This document shows positions 43,413 to 52,167 of a stretch of 64,000 bases of DNA, one piece after another. The stretch's first letter is position 1. Each line of letters opens with the position of its first letter. Origin of the DNA: Sphingomonas psychrotolerans (GTDB lineage Bacteria > Pseudomonadota > Alphaproteobacteria > Sphingomonadales > Sphingomonadaceae); NCBI RefSeq assembly GCF_002796605.1, contig NZ_CP024923.1, positions 3,355,501 to 3,419,500 of the forward strand. The letters are read 5' to 3'. The notes under the pieces are model-generated. The model did no database searches and was not told the DNA's origin. It saw only the letters and a list, made by a program, of their open reading frames with translations. A program made the translations under genes and the position numbers.

Positions 43413-44210
43413 TCAGCCCAGTCGCCGGATCAGTTCCTGCGCCGCCGCCGGGGCGCGGACCTTGCCGCCATGGATGAAGAAGATGAAGGTCTCACGCGGG
43501 GTTGCCGACGGCACCTCCTCGGTGACGTAAGGGAGGCCGTCCGGGCGTCCGCCGTCGGCCCAGATCTTCGCCGCCTCGGTCCAGCGTGGGAAATCGGCTT
43601 CGGGATAGCAGAGCGGATTTTCGTCCTCGCCCGCCTCGAGCCGGGCGTAGACGAAGTCCCCGGTAATGTCGGCGAGCGCAGGATATTGCGGCGAATCGGC
43701 ATAGACCAGCGCGACCCCCGCCTCGCGGCACATCGTTACGAACTCCGGCACGTGGAAGCTCTCGTGGCGCACCTGGATCGCGTGGCGCAGCTTCACGCCC
43801 GCTTCCTCGCGCGGGAGCAGCGCGAGGAAGGCGCGGAAATCCTCGGCGTCGAACTTCTTGGTCGCCATGAACTGCCAGAAGATCGGACCCAGCTTGTCGC
43901 CAAGCTCGACCAGCCCTTGGCTCACGAAGCGCTGGACCGATTCCCCCGCCTCGGCGAGCACTTTCCGATTGGTGCAGAAGCGCGAGCCCTTCACCGTGAA
44001 GACGAATCCCTCGGGCACCGTCCTCGCCCAGCCTTCGAAGGTCGCTGGCTTGAAGGTCGAATAATAGGTGCCGTTGACTTCGATCGCGCTCAGCTGGCGC
44101 GAGGCGAATTCGAGTTCCTTCTTCTGGGTGAGCCCTGCGGGATAGAAGGTCCCGCGCCAAGGCTCGAAGGTCCAGCCGCCAATGCCGATTCTTATGGGTG
44201 CGCTTGCCAT
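43413..44210 (-). CDS. DUF72 family protein
   Basis: A 265-residue DUF72 (YecE-like) TIM-barrel protein: IRIGIGGWTFEPWRGTFYPAGL, SAIEVNGTYYSTFKPATFEGWARTVPEGFVFTVKG, PREEAGVKLRHAIQVRHESF, and DFVYARLEAGEDENPLCYPE. No reaction is established for the family. A stand-alone gene, 56 bases after DUF2147 on the minus strand. Confidence 0.88.
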   Translation of the reverse strand: MASAPIRIGIGGWTFEPWRGTFYPAGLTQKKELEFASRQLSAIEVNGTYYSTFKPATFEGWARTVPEGFVFTVKGSRFCTNRKVLAEAGESVQRFVSQGLVELGDKLGPIFWQFMATKKFDAEDFRAFLALLPREEAGVKLRHAIQVRHESFHVPEFVTMCREAGVALVYADSPQYPALADITGDFVYARLEAGEDENPLCYPEADFPRWTEAAKIWADGGRPDGLPYVTEEVPSATPRETFIFFIHGGKVRAPAAAQELIRRLG

Positions 44211-44266
44211 GCGGCGGGTCTAGCCGAGAAAGCGCGTCCGGTCAGTCCCGGAAGCTGCGCTCGAAC

Positions 44267-44686
44267 TCAGGGAAGCCGCTTCCACGTCTGCGACTTGCAG
44301 ATCACCCCGAAAAGCACGCAGCCCTTGCCGACCATCGTGTTCGCATCGGCGAAGCTGATCGTGCCCGAGAAGGTCTTGCGGATATCGGGCACGAACACCT
44401 TGCCGCGCCATTTGCCGCTGCCGGCGGGCTCGAGATCGCGGAACAGCCGCGTGCCGACCAGATTCTCGGTGCCGCCGCGGCGCGCATCGGCCTGTGCCTT
44501 GGCGCTCGCCCAGGTCACCGTGCCGCACAGCCGGCCGTCGCATTTGTCGATGCGGACATGGACGCTGTTGCCCGGATTGCGCCATTCGGTGGCAATCGGC
44601 GGCGCGGCGGGCTCGTCGGCGAAAGCGGGAGCGACAGGCAGCGCGACGAGCGCGACCGCGAGCAATTTGGGAATCACGGACTTCAT
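44267..44686 (-). CDS. secreted DUF2147 family protein
   Basis: A 139-residue exported protein: signal peptide SVIPKLLAVALVALPVAPAFA, then DUF2147 core with WRNPGNSVHVRIDKCDGRLCGTVTWA and DIRKTFSGTISFADANTMVGKGCVLFGVICKSQTWKRL. Four cysteines may form disulfides in the periplasm. Function unknown. ATG chosen because it gives the signal peptide; the longer frame runs through the tRNA-Gly gene. Confidence 0.85.
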   Translation of the reverse strand: MKSVIPKLLAVALVALPVAPAFADEPAAPPIATEWRNPGNSVHVRIDKCDGRLCGTVTWASAKAQADARRGGTENLVGTRLFRDLEPAGSGKWRGKVFVPDIRKTFSGTISFADANTMVGKGCVLFGVICKSQTWKRLP

Positions 44687-44812
44687 CACAGACCCTCTCT
44701 CGAACACCGACCATGGCTCTCCGGTGAACGACACCGAATCTGGAAAGCATGGATGTGCCCCACAAGGCGCGGATATGGAAACGGAACGTTGGGAGCCGCG
44801 ATCTCGCCGATC

Positions 44813-44835
44813 GTGGTCTAGCGCCGCTAGACCAC
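44813..44835 (-). terminator. hairpin downstream of tRNA-Gly
   Basis: A perfect ten-base stem (GTGGTCTAGC and GCTAGACCAC) with a three-base loop begins ten bases past the encoded CCA of the tRNA gene. There is no T tract on either strand, so it is at most a weak or factor-aided terminator, or a processing signal. Confidence 0.45.
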
Positions 44836-44845
44836 TGCGAGAAGC

Positions 44846-44920
<75 letters not shown>

Positions 44921-44970
44921 TCTGGCGTCTGGCCCCGTGCGACTTGGCGCTTGGGGCGGGTGAGGCGCGG

Positions 44971-44999
44971 CCACTAGCAGCGGGTTTCGGGCAGTGCAA
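44971..44999 (-). promoter_or_regulatory. candidate promoter of tRNA-Gly
   Basis: On the minus strand TTGCAC and TAGTGG are separated by 17 bases, about 50 bases before the tRNA 5' end. Only the -35 box is close to consensus. Confidence 0.4.
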
Positions 45000-45091
45000 G
45001 CCCCTATGCGCGATTCGGGAAAAGGCTTGGCGCGCGCGGCGCAAACCCCCACATAGCGGCGCAACCCGACATCAACGCCCAGGAGCATCCT

Positions 45092-45997
45092 TTGGCCACG
45101 CTTGGACTGTCCCCGCAAGAGAAGGAAGCCGTCGAGGCCTTCCGCCGCGACGTCGTCGAGCCGTCGATGACGGGCCTTGTCGTCATCGATTTCTGGGCCG
45201 AATGGTGCGGCCCGTGCAAGGCACTGACTCCGGTGCTCGAAAAGGTCACCGCCGACTACGCCGCCAAGGGCGTTACCTTGGCCAAGGTCGATGTCGACGC
45301 CAACCAGTTCATCGCCGCGCAATTCCAGGTGCGCTCGATCCCGACGGTCTATGCGATGTTCCAGGGCCAGCTCGTCGCCGACCTGACCACCGCGCGCACC
45401 GAGACCCAGCTGCGCACGATGCTCGACCAGATATTGCGCCAGTTGCCGGTGCAGAGCGAGGAAGCCCAGGCCGAGGCCGAGCTCGAGCCGCTGATCGCGA
45501 TGGGCGAGCAGGTACTCCACGACGGCGACCACGAGCGCGCGCTCTCGATCTTCGAGCAGATCGCCGAGATCGCCCCCGAGCATCCGCAAATCGCCGCCGG
45601 CCGCGCACGCGCACTGGTGGCATTGGGCCGCGCTGACGAAGCCGAGGCTGTGCTGGCGGCGCTTCCCGAGGTCACGGCCAAGGGGCCGGAGATCGAGCAG
45701 GCGCGCGCCGCGGTGGCGCTCGCCCGGGAAGTGGTTCCGGTCGAGGACCTGTCGGGGCTCGCGGCGAGGGCCGCGACCGGCGACATGGATGCGCGCTACG
45801 AGCTCGCCGGCGGCCAGATGGCGGCGGGCGACCGCGAGGCGGCAACGGCGACCTTGTTGGCGATGATCGCCGAGGACCGCGAATGGAACGAAGGCGCCGC
45901 CCGCGCCCGGCTGCTCAAGCTGTTCGAAGCCGTGGGTCTCGAAGATCCCTGGGTTTCGGCACAGCGCCGGAAGCTCTCGGCGATTCTGTTCGGATGA
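45092..45997 (+). CDS. thioredoxin/TPR co-chaperone YbbN-like protein
   Basis: A 301-residue protein: an N-terminal thioredoxin domain with active-site WAEWCGPCKALTP and cis-proline region VRSIPTVYAMFQ, followed by TPR-like helices (about 125-300, LIAMGEQVLHDGDHERALSIF and AEAVLAALPEV), as in YbbN/CnoX. CnoX in E. coli holds and protects chaperone substrates; here CGPC is intact so oxidoreductase activity is possible. Start is TTG (LATLGLSPQ), supported by AGGAG six bases upstream. Confidence 0.88.
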   Translation: MATLGLSPQEKEAVEAFRRDVVEPSMTGLVVIDFWAEWCGPCKALTPVLEKVTADYAAKGVTLAKVDVDANQFIAAQFQVRSIPTVYAMFQGQLVADLTTARTETQLRTMLDQILRQLPVQSEEAQAEAELEPLIAMGEQVLHDGDHERALSIFEQIAEIAPEHPQIAAGRARALVALGRADEAEAVLAALPEVTAKGPEIEQARAAVALAREVVPVEDLSGLAARAATGDMDARYELAGGQMAAGDREAATATLLAMIAEDREWNEGAARARLLKLFEAVGLEDPWVSAQRRKLSAILFG

Positions 45998-46605
45998 CCG
46001 CGACGCGGCTCTCGGTGTTTCCGCTGGCGGGGGCGTTGCTCTTCCCGCGGATGCATCTGCCGCTCCACATCTTCGAGCCGCGCTACCGGGCGCTGATTTC
46101 CGACGCGCTCGCGCGCGACCGGCGGATCGGCGTGATTCAGCCGCGCGATGCGAACGAGCCGCCGACATTGTTCGATGTGGGTTGCGTCGGCCGGATCGCC
46201 GAAGTCGAAGCGCTGCCCGACGGGCGCTATGATATCGTGCTCGAGGGGCTGACGCGGTTCACCGTGCTGCGCGAACTCGACGTCACGACGCCGTTCCGGC
46301 AGATCGAAGCCGAGCTGGAAGCGGCCGGCGAAGCGGAAGCACTCGCGATTGCCGAGCGCGCTTCGCTCGAGATCGAGTCGCGGCGATTTGCCGACGGGCT
46401 CGGCTATGCCGTCGATTGGGAAGCGGTGACCCGGCTCGACGACGAATCGCTGGTCAACGGCATCGCCCAGATCGCGCCGTTCGACGTCGCCTCGAAACAG
46501 GCTTTGCTCGAAGCCAACGGGCTTTCCGCGCGTGCCGATCTGATTGTCCAGCTGATGCAGTTCTTCGGCCGCCACGGCGAAGAAGGCGGAGTGACGCTGC
46601 AATGA
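45994..46605 (+). CDS. LON substrate-binding-domain protein (YcaN/ATP-independent LON-like)
   Basis: A 203-residue protein with only the Lon N-terminal substrate-binding domain: RLSVFPLAGALLFPRMHLPLHIFEPRYRALISDAL, VGCVGRIAEVEALPDGRYDIVLEGLTRF and a helical C-terminal half. It lacks ATPase and protease domains. Function unknown. Overlaps the thioredoxin/TPR gene (ATGA) and the Trm112-like gene (ATGA). Confidence 0.87.
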   Translation: MTATRLSVFPLAGALLFPRMHLPLHIFEPRYRALISDALARDRRIGVIQPRDANEPPTLFDVGCVGRIAEVEALPDGRYDIVLEGLTRFTVLRELDVTTPFRQIEAELEAAGEAEALAIAERASLEIESRRFADGLGYAVDWEAVTRLDDESLVNGIAQIAPFDVASKQALLEANGLSARADLIVQLMQFFGRHGEEGGVTLQ

Positions 46606-46778
46606 GCACGGCGATCGACCCCTGGCTTCTCGAACGGCTGGTGTGCCCGATCACGCGCACCCCGCTGCGCTACGACGAAGCGGCGGCAGAGCTCGTGTCC
46701 GAGGAAGCGGGCCTCGCATATCCGGTGCGCGAGGGGATGCCGGTGCTGATCGTCGAGGCGGCGAGACAGATTCGTTAG
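46602..46778 (+). CDS. Trm112-family (UPF0434) small protein
   Basis: A 58-residue protein with LLERLVCPITRTPLRYDEAAAELVSEEAGLAYPVREGMPVLI, the Trm112/YcaR signature. Only one cysteine is present (VCPIT), so zinc-binding as in eukaryotic Trm112 is unlikely. Eukaryotic Trm112 activates methyltransferases; the bacterial role is unknown. It ends the thioredoxin-LON-Trm112 operon. Confidence 0.85.
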   Translation: MSTAIDPWLLERLVCPITRTPLRYDEAAAELVSEEAGLAYPVREGMPVLIVEAARQIR

Positions 46779-46793
46779 GGAGTGATCCCTTCT

Positions 46794-46817
46794 TTTCCCC
46801 TGCGAATGCAGGGGAAA
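46794..46817. repeat. TTTCCCCTGC palindrome between convergent genes
   Basis: TTTCCCCTGC and GCAGGGGAAA form a perfect ten-base stem with loop GAAT, between a gene ending to its left and one ending to its right. It lacks a T run after either arm, so it is a palindromic repeat rather than a textbook terminator. Confidence 0.5.
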
Positions 46818-46819
46818 CT

Positions 46820-47488
46820 CTAGCGGCGGCCGCTCAGCCGATAGGTGCCGGTGAACGACACGTTCGCACCGCCACAGACGCCATTGTCGCGCGCGAGCAG
46901 ATAGGGGCCGAGCAGTCGCAACTGCACCCGGCAACGATAGGTTTCCTCCGGCGCGTCGTCGAATCCGCGCGCCATCGTTCCGCTTTCGGCGCCCTCGTCG
47001 ACCGAAAAGGCGATGCGGTCGCCACTGCCTTGCGCATCGACTGCGAACTCGCCGACATGGACCCCGCCGATCGCGACCCGCTGGGGATCATGCGCGCCCC
47101 AGGTCGCCGAGCCCTCGATGTGCAGTGTGCCGCGGATCCGGCCCGGCGCGACCTCGATCTCGGACTCCCACGCTTTCCACACGCCCTGCCAGTTCTTGCC
47201 TGCAGCAATCCGGACGAGGCCGGCGCTGTCGAGCCATCCCCCGCGAGTCCGCCCCGTCGGCGTGACGAAGGTAACGGAGGTAAACCCGCCGCTGGTGCCA
47301 CTGGCCACCAGCATGTCGCCGGCGACGACATAGGCCCGGCTCGGCCGCGGCTTCGCGCCTTCGACGTCGTCGAAGAAATAGAGTTTCGCGCCCGGCTTCA
47401 CTTGCACCAGCCATGCATCCGCCAGCGGATCGGCGGGCTGGATCGCAGCCGGCACCGTCAGCAACGTCGCCGCGAGCATCGGCATCAT
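46820..47488 (-). CDS. secreted protein with SH3-like domain, unknown function
   Basis: A 222-residue protein I do not recognise. A short signal-like N-terminus (MMPMLAATLLTVPAAIQPA) is followed by an SH3-like stretch (YFFDDVEGAKPRPSRAYVVAGDMLVA, TRGGWLDSAGLVRI) and a beta-rich C-terminal half (IAFSVDEGAESG, LLARDNGVCGGANVSFTGTYRL). It overlaps the UbiH-type gene by four bases. The longer upstream frame would run inside that gene and is rejected. Confidence 0.75.
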   Translation of the reverse strand: MMPMLAATLLTVPAAIQPADPLADAWLVQVKPGAKLYFFDDVEGAKPRPSRAYVVAGDMLVASGTSGGFTSVTFVTPTGRTRGGWLDSAGLVRIAAGKNWQGVWKAWESEIEVAPGRIRGTLHIEGSATWGAHDPQRVAIGGVHVGEFAVDAQGSGDRIAFSVDEGAESGTMARGFDDAPEETYRCRVQLRLLGPYLLARDNGVCGGANVSFTGTYRLSGRR

Positions 47489-48702
47489 ATCGTCAACCCC
47501 TGCAACAGCCTCGGGACGTCGCCCGATTCGCCGCGCGCCTCGGCCATGAACCAGTTCTTGAGCGGCGGCAGCTTGTCGACCGCGGCGAGGCCGAAGCGAC
47601 GAACGCGGGCGGCGGTCTTGCCGGGGATGCCGAACAAGCGGGTCAGCCCATCGGTGGCTGCGGCGACCATGAAGGTATCGAGCCCGCGCCAGCGCTGATA
47701 GCGTGCGAGCAATTGCGGATCGCCGAGGTCCATGCCCAGCCTTTTGCCCTCGACGAGCACCTCGACCAGGGTGGCGACGTCGCGGAAGCCGACATTGACG
47801 CCCTGGCCCGCAATCGGATGGATGCCATGCGCGGCATCGCCGACCAAAGCGAGCCGGTTCGACGTGATCCACGCGGCATGGTGGAAGCCGAGCGGGTGGC
47901 TGAAGCGCGACGACAGCGGCCCGAGCTTGCCGAGGAAGCCGCCCATGCGCTTTTCGGCTTCGGCGAGATAGGCGCGGTCGGAAATCTTGTTCATCCCCGC
48001 CGCGTCGCGCGCATTGACGGTCCAGACCACCGCCGAGCGATGGCCATGTTCGTCATCGAGCAAAGGCAGGATCGCGAACGGGCCTTCGGAATAGAATATC
48101 TCGTAGGCGATGTTCTCGTGGCTGCGCGCGTGCCCGAGCGTCGCGACCATCGCGGCATGGTCATAGCTCCAGCGCGCGGTCTTGAGGCCGGCGGCGTCGC
48201 GAGTCGGCGAATTGCGGCCCTCGGCGGCGACCAGCAGCGGCGCACGCACGACGGCGCCCGAATCGAGCGTGGCAGTAACCCCGAACGCGCCGCGTTCGAC
48301 CGAGACCGCACGCGTCTTCATCCGCAGATCGACACCCGGCGCGGCCCGTGCCGCTTCGAACAAGGCGGTTCGCAGGATACGGTTTTCGAACATGTGCCCG
48401 AGCGCATCTTCCTCAGCGTCGGGCGCGAAATCGAGCTTGCCGGGCGCGAGCCCGTCGCTGACCCGGATGCCCTGGATCGGGCACCCCCTGCCGGCGAGCC
48501 GCGGCGCGACGCCGATCGCTTCGAACATCCGCATCGGCGCGCTGGCGATCGCCGAGGCGCGCCCGTCATGGCCGGCGGCGAGGATCGTCTCGGGCTCGGC
48601 AGGATCGACGACGATCGAAGTGAGGCCATGTGCGTCGAGCGCCGTTGCCAGCGCACTGCCAACCAGTCCGCCGCCGAGGATGAGTACGTCCGCGCTATCC
48701 AT
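47485..48702 (-). CDS. UbiH/UbiF/VisC-type FAD-dependent hydroxylase
   Basis: A 405-residue flavoprotein monooxygenase: N-terminal FAD motif LILGGGLVGSALATALDAHGLTSIVVD, the NADPH/fold region DARDAAG, and the second FAD motif LALVGDAAHGIHPIAGQGVNVGFRDVATL. Such enzymes hydroxylate the ubiquinone ring; which carbon is not clear. It is co-transcribed with the SH3-like gene. Confidence 0.93.
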   Translation of the reverse strand: MDSADVLILGGGLVGSALATALDAHGLTSIVVDPAEPETILAAGHDGRASAIASAPMRMFEAIGVAPRLAGRGCPIQGIRVSDGLAPGKLDFAPDAEEDALGHMFENRILRTALFEAARAAPGVDLRMKTRAVSVERGAFGVTATLDSGAVVRAPLLVAAEGRNSPTRDAAGLKTARWSYDHAAMVATLGHARSHENIAYEIFYSEGPFAILPLLDDEHGHRSAVVWTVNARDAAGMNKISDRAYLAEAEKRMGGFLGKLGPLSSRFSHPLGFHHAAWITSNRLALVGDAAHGIHPIAGQGVNVGFRDVATLVEVLVEGKRLGMDLGDPQLLARYQRWRGLDTFMVAAATDGLTRLFGIPGKTAARVRRFGLAAVDKLPPLKNWFMAEARGESGDVPRLLQGLTI

Positions 48703-48948
48703 GTGCCTGCCCTAACGCCGCGTCCCTCGCACCACAAACGCTTTCCTACAGCAGATTGTTCTGCTATTGTTCCGTGAACCCGGGTGACTCTCGTCCTTCC
48801 GCCGTTCGCTTTTGGGGAAAGAAAGTTGCGCAATTGAATGCGTTTCCGTGAAGCGAGTCAATTTAAGCCCTGGTGCACCCGGCTTGACGGCGGACTCGTC
48901 AACGGCGATGATTCCTTTCGCACCCCCTGACATTTTGGAGACTGGGCC

Positions 48949-51264
48949 ATGGCGTCCCGGGCACAACCGTCGCTGTTGCGCGACACGATGAAGGCCGGCG
49001 TGCGCCGCAGCAGCGCACTGATCGGTGGAACCCTGTTGTTCCTCGCGACCATTGGTGTCGTGCTGGCGCTACTCACCTATAATTCGCAGGATCCGTCGCT
49101 CAACACGGCTTCGGGCGGGCCTGCGCGCAACCTGCTCGGGCTGCCGGGTGCGTGGATCGCCGATCTGCTGCTGGCGACGCTCGGCCTGCCCGCGGCATTG
49201 CTGGCGCCAGCGGGGCTGATCCTCACCAACCGGCTGTGGCTCGATCGGCCGCTCGGCGACTGGAAGCGAATGCTTCGCGGCGTGATGATCGGCGTGGTGC
49301 TGATGGCGACTGCGCTTGCCTTTTTCTCGAGCGATTCGGTGCTGTGGCTGGTCGGCGGCTGGGGCGGCGTGGTCGGGCTTTCGATCGCCGGGCTGTTCAG
49401 CTGGATGATCGGATTCATCGGCGATCCGGTATTGATCTTCTGGATGGCGCGCGGGCTGGGCCTGATCTTCGCGCTCGCTGGCCTCTGGATCTGGTGGCGC
49501 AGCCTCGATTTCACGCTGCCCGAGCGAGTCGGAATCGGGATGCCGCGGCTGTTCGGCCCGGGCAAGACGCCGCTGCTGCGCGCTCCCGACCCGCAGGAGC
49601 TGCGCGATACCCGCGAACCACCCGAGCCGCGCGAGCCCCGCAAACTGGTGGTGCCCGACAATCGCCCCGGCCCGGTCATCGCCGAGCCGAGCATCGGGCC
49701 CTCGCCTGCCCGGCCCAAGCCGCCGGTGCAGAGCAGCCTCGACTTCAAGGACACCTACAAGCTGCCGCCGCTGGATTTGCTCAAGGCCGCGCCGCCCAAC
49801 CAGAATCCCCAGATCGACAAGCTCGCGCTCGAACGCAACGCGCGGCTGCTCGAAAGCGTGCTCGACGACTTCAATGTGAAGGGTCAGATCGTCGAGGTCC
49901 GCCCCGGCCCGGTGGTCACGATGTACGAGTTCGAGCCGAACGCGGGGATCAAGGCGAGCCGGGTTATCCAGCTGGCCGACGACATCGCCCGCAACATGAG
50001 CGCGATTTCGGCGCGCGTCGCGACGATTCCGGGACGCACCGTGATCGGCATCGAACTGCCGAACGTGAAGCGCGAATCGGTCAATCTGCACGAATTGATC
50101 GGCAGCGAAGCCTTCGAAGCGCAGGGCGCGACGCTGCCGCTGGTGCTGGGCAAGAACATCGGCGGCGATCCGGTGATCGGCGATCTCGCGCCGATGCCGC
50201 ATCTGCTCGTCGCCGGCACCACCGGTTCGGGCAAGTCGGTGGGCCTGAACGCGATGATCCTGTCGTTGCTCTACCGGCTGACTCCGGACCAGTGCCGGAT
50301 GATCATGATCGATCCCAAGATGCTCGAGCTGAGCATCTACAAGGACATCCCGCATCTGCTCGCCGACGTGGTGACCGATCCGCCCAAGGCAGTGCGCGCG
50401 CTCAAATGGGCGGTCGAGCAGATGGAGGACCGCTATCGGATGATGGCGAGCGTCAACGTCCGCAGCCTCGCCAGCTTCAACGACAAGGTCCGCCAGGCCA
50501 GGGCCAAGGGCCAGAAGCTCGGGCGCAAGGTCCAGGTCGGCTACGACCCGGAGAGCGGCCGGCCGATCTACGAGGAAGAGACGCTCGAGCTGGCGGCGCT
50601 ACCGCAGATCGTCATCATCGTCGACGAGCTCGCCGATCTGATGATGACCGCGGGCAAGGAAGTCGAGTTCCTGATCCAGCGGCTCGCGCAAAAGGCGCGC
50701 GCGGCGGGGATCCACTTGATCATGGCGACCCAGCGCCCCTCGGTCGACGTCATCACCGGTGTGATCAAAGCGAATCTGCCGACGCGGATCAGCTTCCACG
50801 TCACTTCGAAGATCGATTCGCGCACGATCCTCGGCGAACAGGGTGCCGAACAGCTGCTCGGCAAGGGTGACATGCTCTACATGCCCGGCGGCAAGCAGAT
50901 CGTCCGTGTCCACGGCCCGTTCGTCAGCGATGACGAGGTTCAGGCAGTCGCCGATTTCTGGCGTGCGCAAGGCGCCCCCGATTACATCACTGCAGTGACC
51001 GAGGAGCCCGAGGATGGCGGTTTCGCGCTCGAAGGCAGCCCCGACGGCGACGACAGCCCCGAGGACCAGCTCTATCGCCGCGCCACCCAATTGGTCGCGG
51101 AAAGCCAGAAGGCGTCGACGTCATGGCTTCAGCGCCAGCTGCGCGTCGGCTACAACAGCGCGGCACGGCTGGTCGAGCGGATGGAGAAAGACGGGCTGGT
51201 CTCACGCCCCGACCATGTCGGCCGCCGCGAGGTCCTGATGGACACCGACGGGCGGCCGCTGTGA
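48949..51264 (+). CDS. ftsK: DNA translocase FtsK
   Basis: A 771-residue FtsK/SpoIIIE translocase. Four or five N-terminal membrane segments (residues about 20-195), a linker, an alpha domain, a motor with Walker A GTTGSGKSVGLN and Walker B EEIIMDELADLM-like VIIVDELADLMMTAG, and a C-terminal gamma winged helix (LVAESQKASTSWLQRQLRVGYNSAARLVERMEKDGLV) that recognises KOPS. ATG preceded by TTGGAG. A 246-base non-coding region upstream presumably holds the promoter. Confidence 0.97.
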   Translation: MASRAQPSLLRDTMKAGVRRSSALIGGTLLFLATIGVVLALLTYNSQDPSLNTASGGPARNLLGLPGAWIADLLLATLGLPAALLAPAGLILTNRLWLDRPLGDWKRMLRGVMIGVVLMATALAFFSSDSVLWLVGGWGGVVGLSIAGLFSWMIGFIGDPVLIFWMARGLGLIFALAGLWIWWRSLDFTLPERVGIGMPRLFGPGKTPLLRAPDPQELRDTREPPEPREPRKLVVPDNRPGPVIAEPSIGPSPARPKPPVQSSLDFKDTYKLPPLDLLKAAPPNQNPQIDKLALERNARLLESVLDDFNVKGQIVEVRPGPVVTMYEFEPNAGIKASRVIQLADDIARNMSAISARVATIPGRTVIGIELPNVKRESVNLHELIGSEAFEAQGATLPLVLGKNIGGDPVIGDLAPMPHLLVAGTTGSGKSVGLNAMILSLLYRLTPDQCRMIMIDPKMLELSIYKDIPHLLADVVTDPPKAVRALKWAVEQMEDRYRMMASVNVRSLASFNDKVRQARAKGQKLGRKVQVGYDPESGRPIYEEETLELAALPQIVIIVDELADLMMTAGKEVEFLIQRLAQKARAAGIHLIMATQRPSVDVITGVIKANLPTRISFHVTSKIDSRTILGEQGAEQLLGKGDMLYMPGGKQIVRVHGPFVSDDEVQAVADFWRAQGAPDYITAVTEEPEDGGFALEGSPDGDDSPEDQLYRRATQLVAESQKASTSWLQRQLRVGYNSAARLVERMEKDGLVSRPDHVGRREVLMDTDGRPL

Positions 51265-51349
51265 GGATCGTTTCGGGAGCAGGGGGGGTTCAGGGGGCAT
51301 TCAAAACCCGCCAGCTAGCGGTCCAGCATAGCATTCGGAGAAGATAGAC

Positions 51350-51961
51350 GTGTTTGCACGGCCCCTCGCTTTCACTCTCCTCGCAGCGCCGGCGCTGATC
51401 GCGGCGGCCCCTGCCGGAGAACTCGCCCAGGTGCAGCAGCATCTGACGGGCGTTACCAGCATGACCGCCAATTTCAGCCAGACCGACCGCAACGGCCGCG
51501 TTCTGACCGGCACGATGACGCTCAAGCGCCCCGGCAAGATCCGGTTCCAATATCAGAAGGGCGTTCCCCAGCTGATCGTCGCCGACGGCAGCAGCCTCTA
51601 TTTCATCGATTATCAAGTGCGTCAGGTCGATCGCTGGCCAATCGGCAATTCACCGCTCGCGGTTTTACTGAATCCGAAGCGCGACATCACCAAATTCGCC
51701 AAGCTCAATCCGACCGGGGACCCGCGTGTCGTATCGATCGAAGTTCACGACCCCGCACATCCCGAATATGGCCGGATCACGATGATCTTCCAGAAGAACG
51801 CGGCGGGCCCCGCGGGGCTGATGTTGCAGGGTTGGGTCGCACTCGATTCGCAGAACAACCGCACGACGATCCGGCTGTCGGGCCAGCAGATCAACGGCAA
51901 TGTTTCCGACGGAGTGTTCCGCTGGAACGACCCGCGGAGCAAAGGTCCGCGGAATCGCTGA
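51350..51961 (+). CDS. lolA: outer membrane lipoprotein carrier protein LolA
   Basis: A 203-residue periplasmic chaperone that carries lipoproteins to the outer membrane. Signal peptide ARPLAFTLLAAPALIAAAPA, then LTGVTSMTANFSQTDRNGRVLTGTMTLKRPGKIRFQYQ and C-terminal INGNVSDGVFRWNDPR. Start is GTG behind GGAGAAGATAGAC. It follows ftsK by 85 bases, a conserved ftsK-lolA pairing in alphaproteobacteria. Confidence 0.93.
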   Translation: MFARPLAFTLLAAPALIAAAPAGELAQVQQHLTGVTSMTANFSQTDRNGRVLTGTMTLKRPGKIRFQYQKGVPQLIVADGSSLYFIDYQVRQVDRWPIGNSPLAVLLNPKRDITKFAKLNPTGDPRVVSIEVHDPAHPEYGRITMIFQKNAAGPAGLMLQGWVALDSQNNRTTIRLSGQQINGNVSDGVFRWNDPRSKGPRNR

Positions 51962-51977
51962 GTTTTCTGAATATTGT

Positions 51978-52131
51978 TCATGCTGGCGACAGGTTGCCGG
52001 CCCTAGAAATGATCTTGCGGATGTGGGGCGGTACTCGGGATTTTCCCCCTGTTGCTCGAGGTCGAACCACTTCCCGCCTGCGTGACGAACGCTAGGTCGG
52101 CCCTCGCTCCAATGCCCCCGGAGCGAGGGCC
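51978..52131 (+). ncRNA. candidate structured small RNA in the lolA-xth spacer
   Basis: The 206-base spacer holds a closing stem (GCCGGCCCTAG near 51997 pairing with CTAGGTCGGC near 52093), an inner helix candidate (GTGG/CCAC), a small hairpin GCGT-gacga-ACGC and then an intrinsic terminator. Length, a long imperfect rod with a central open region, and location fit a small regulatory RNA; 6S RNA is one possibility. I have not verified covariation; the identity is open. Confidence 0.4.
52099..52131 (+). terminator. intrinsic terminator before xth
   Basis: GGCCCTCGCTCC and GGAGCGAGGGCC form a perfect 12-base stem with a nine-base loop, followed by TTTCC. It would end lolA or small-RNA transcripts before exonuclease III. 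Confidence 0.85.
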
Positions 52132-52167
52132 TTTCCGTATCCGGCAGACCTGCTTACATCGCCCCCG

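Noticed and set aside
49152..50870. 572-codon frame overlapping ftsK in another phase
   Set aside because: Arg/Ala/Asp-rich shadow of the GC-rich ftsK frame; no start signal.
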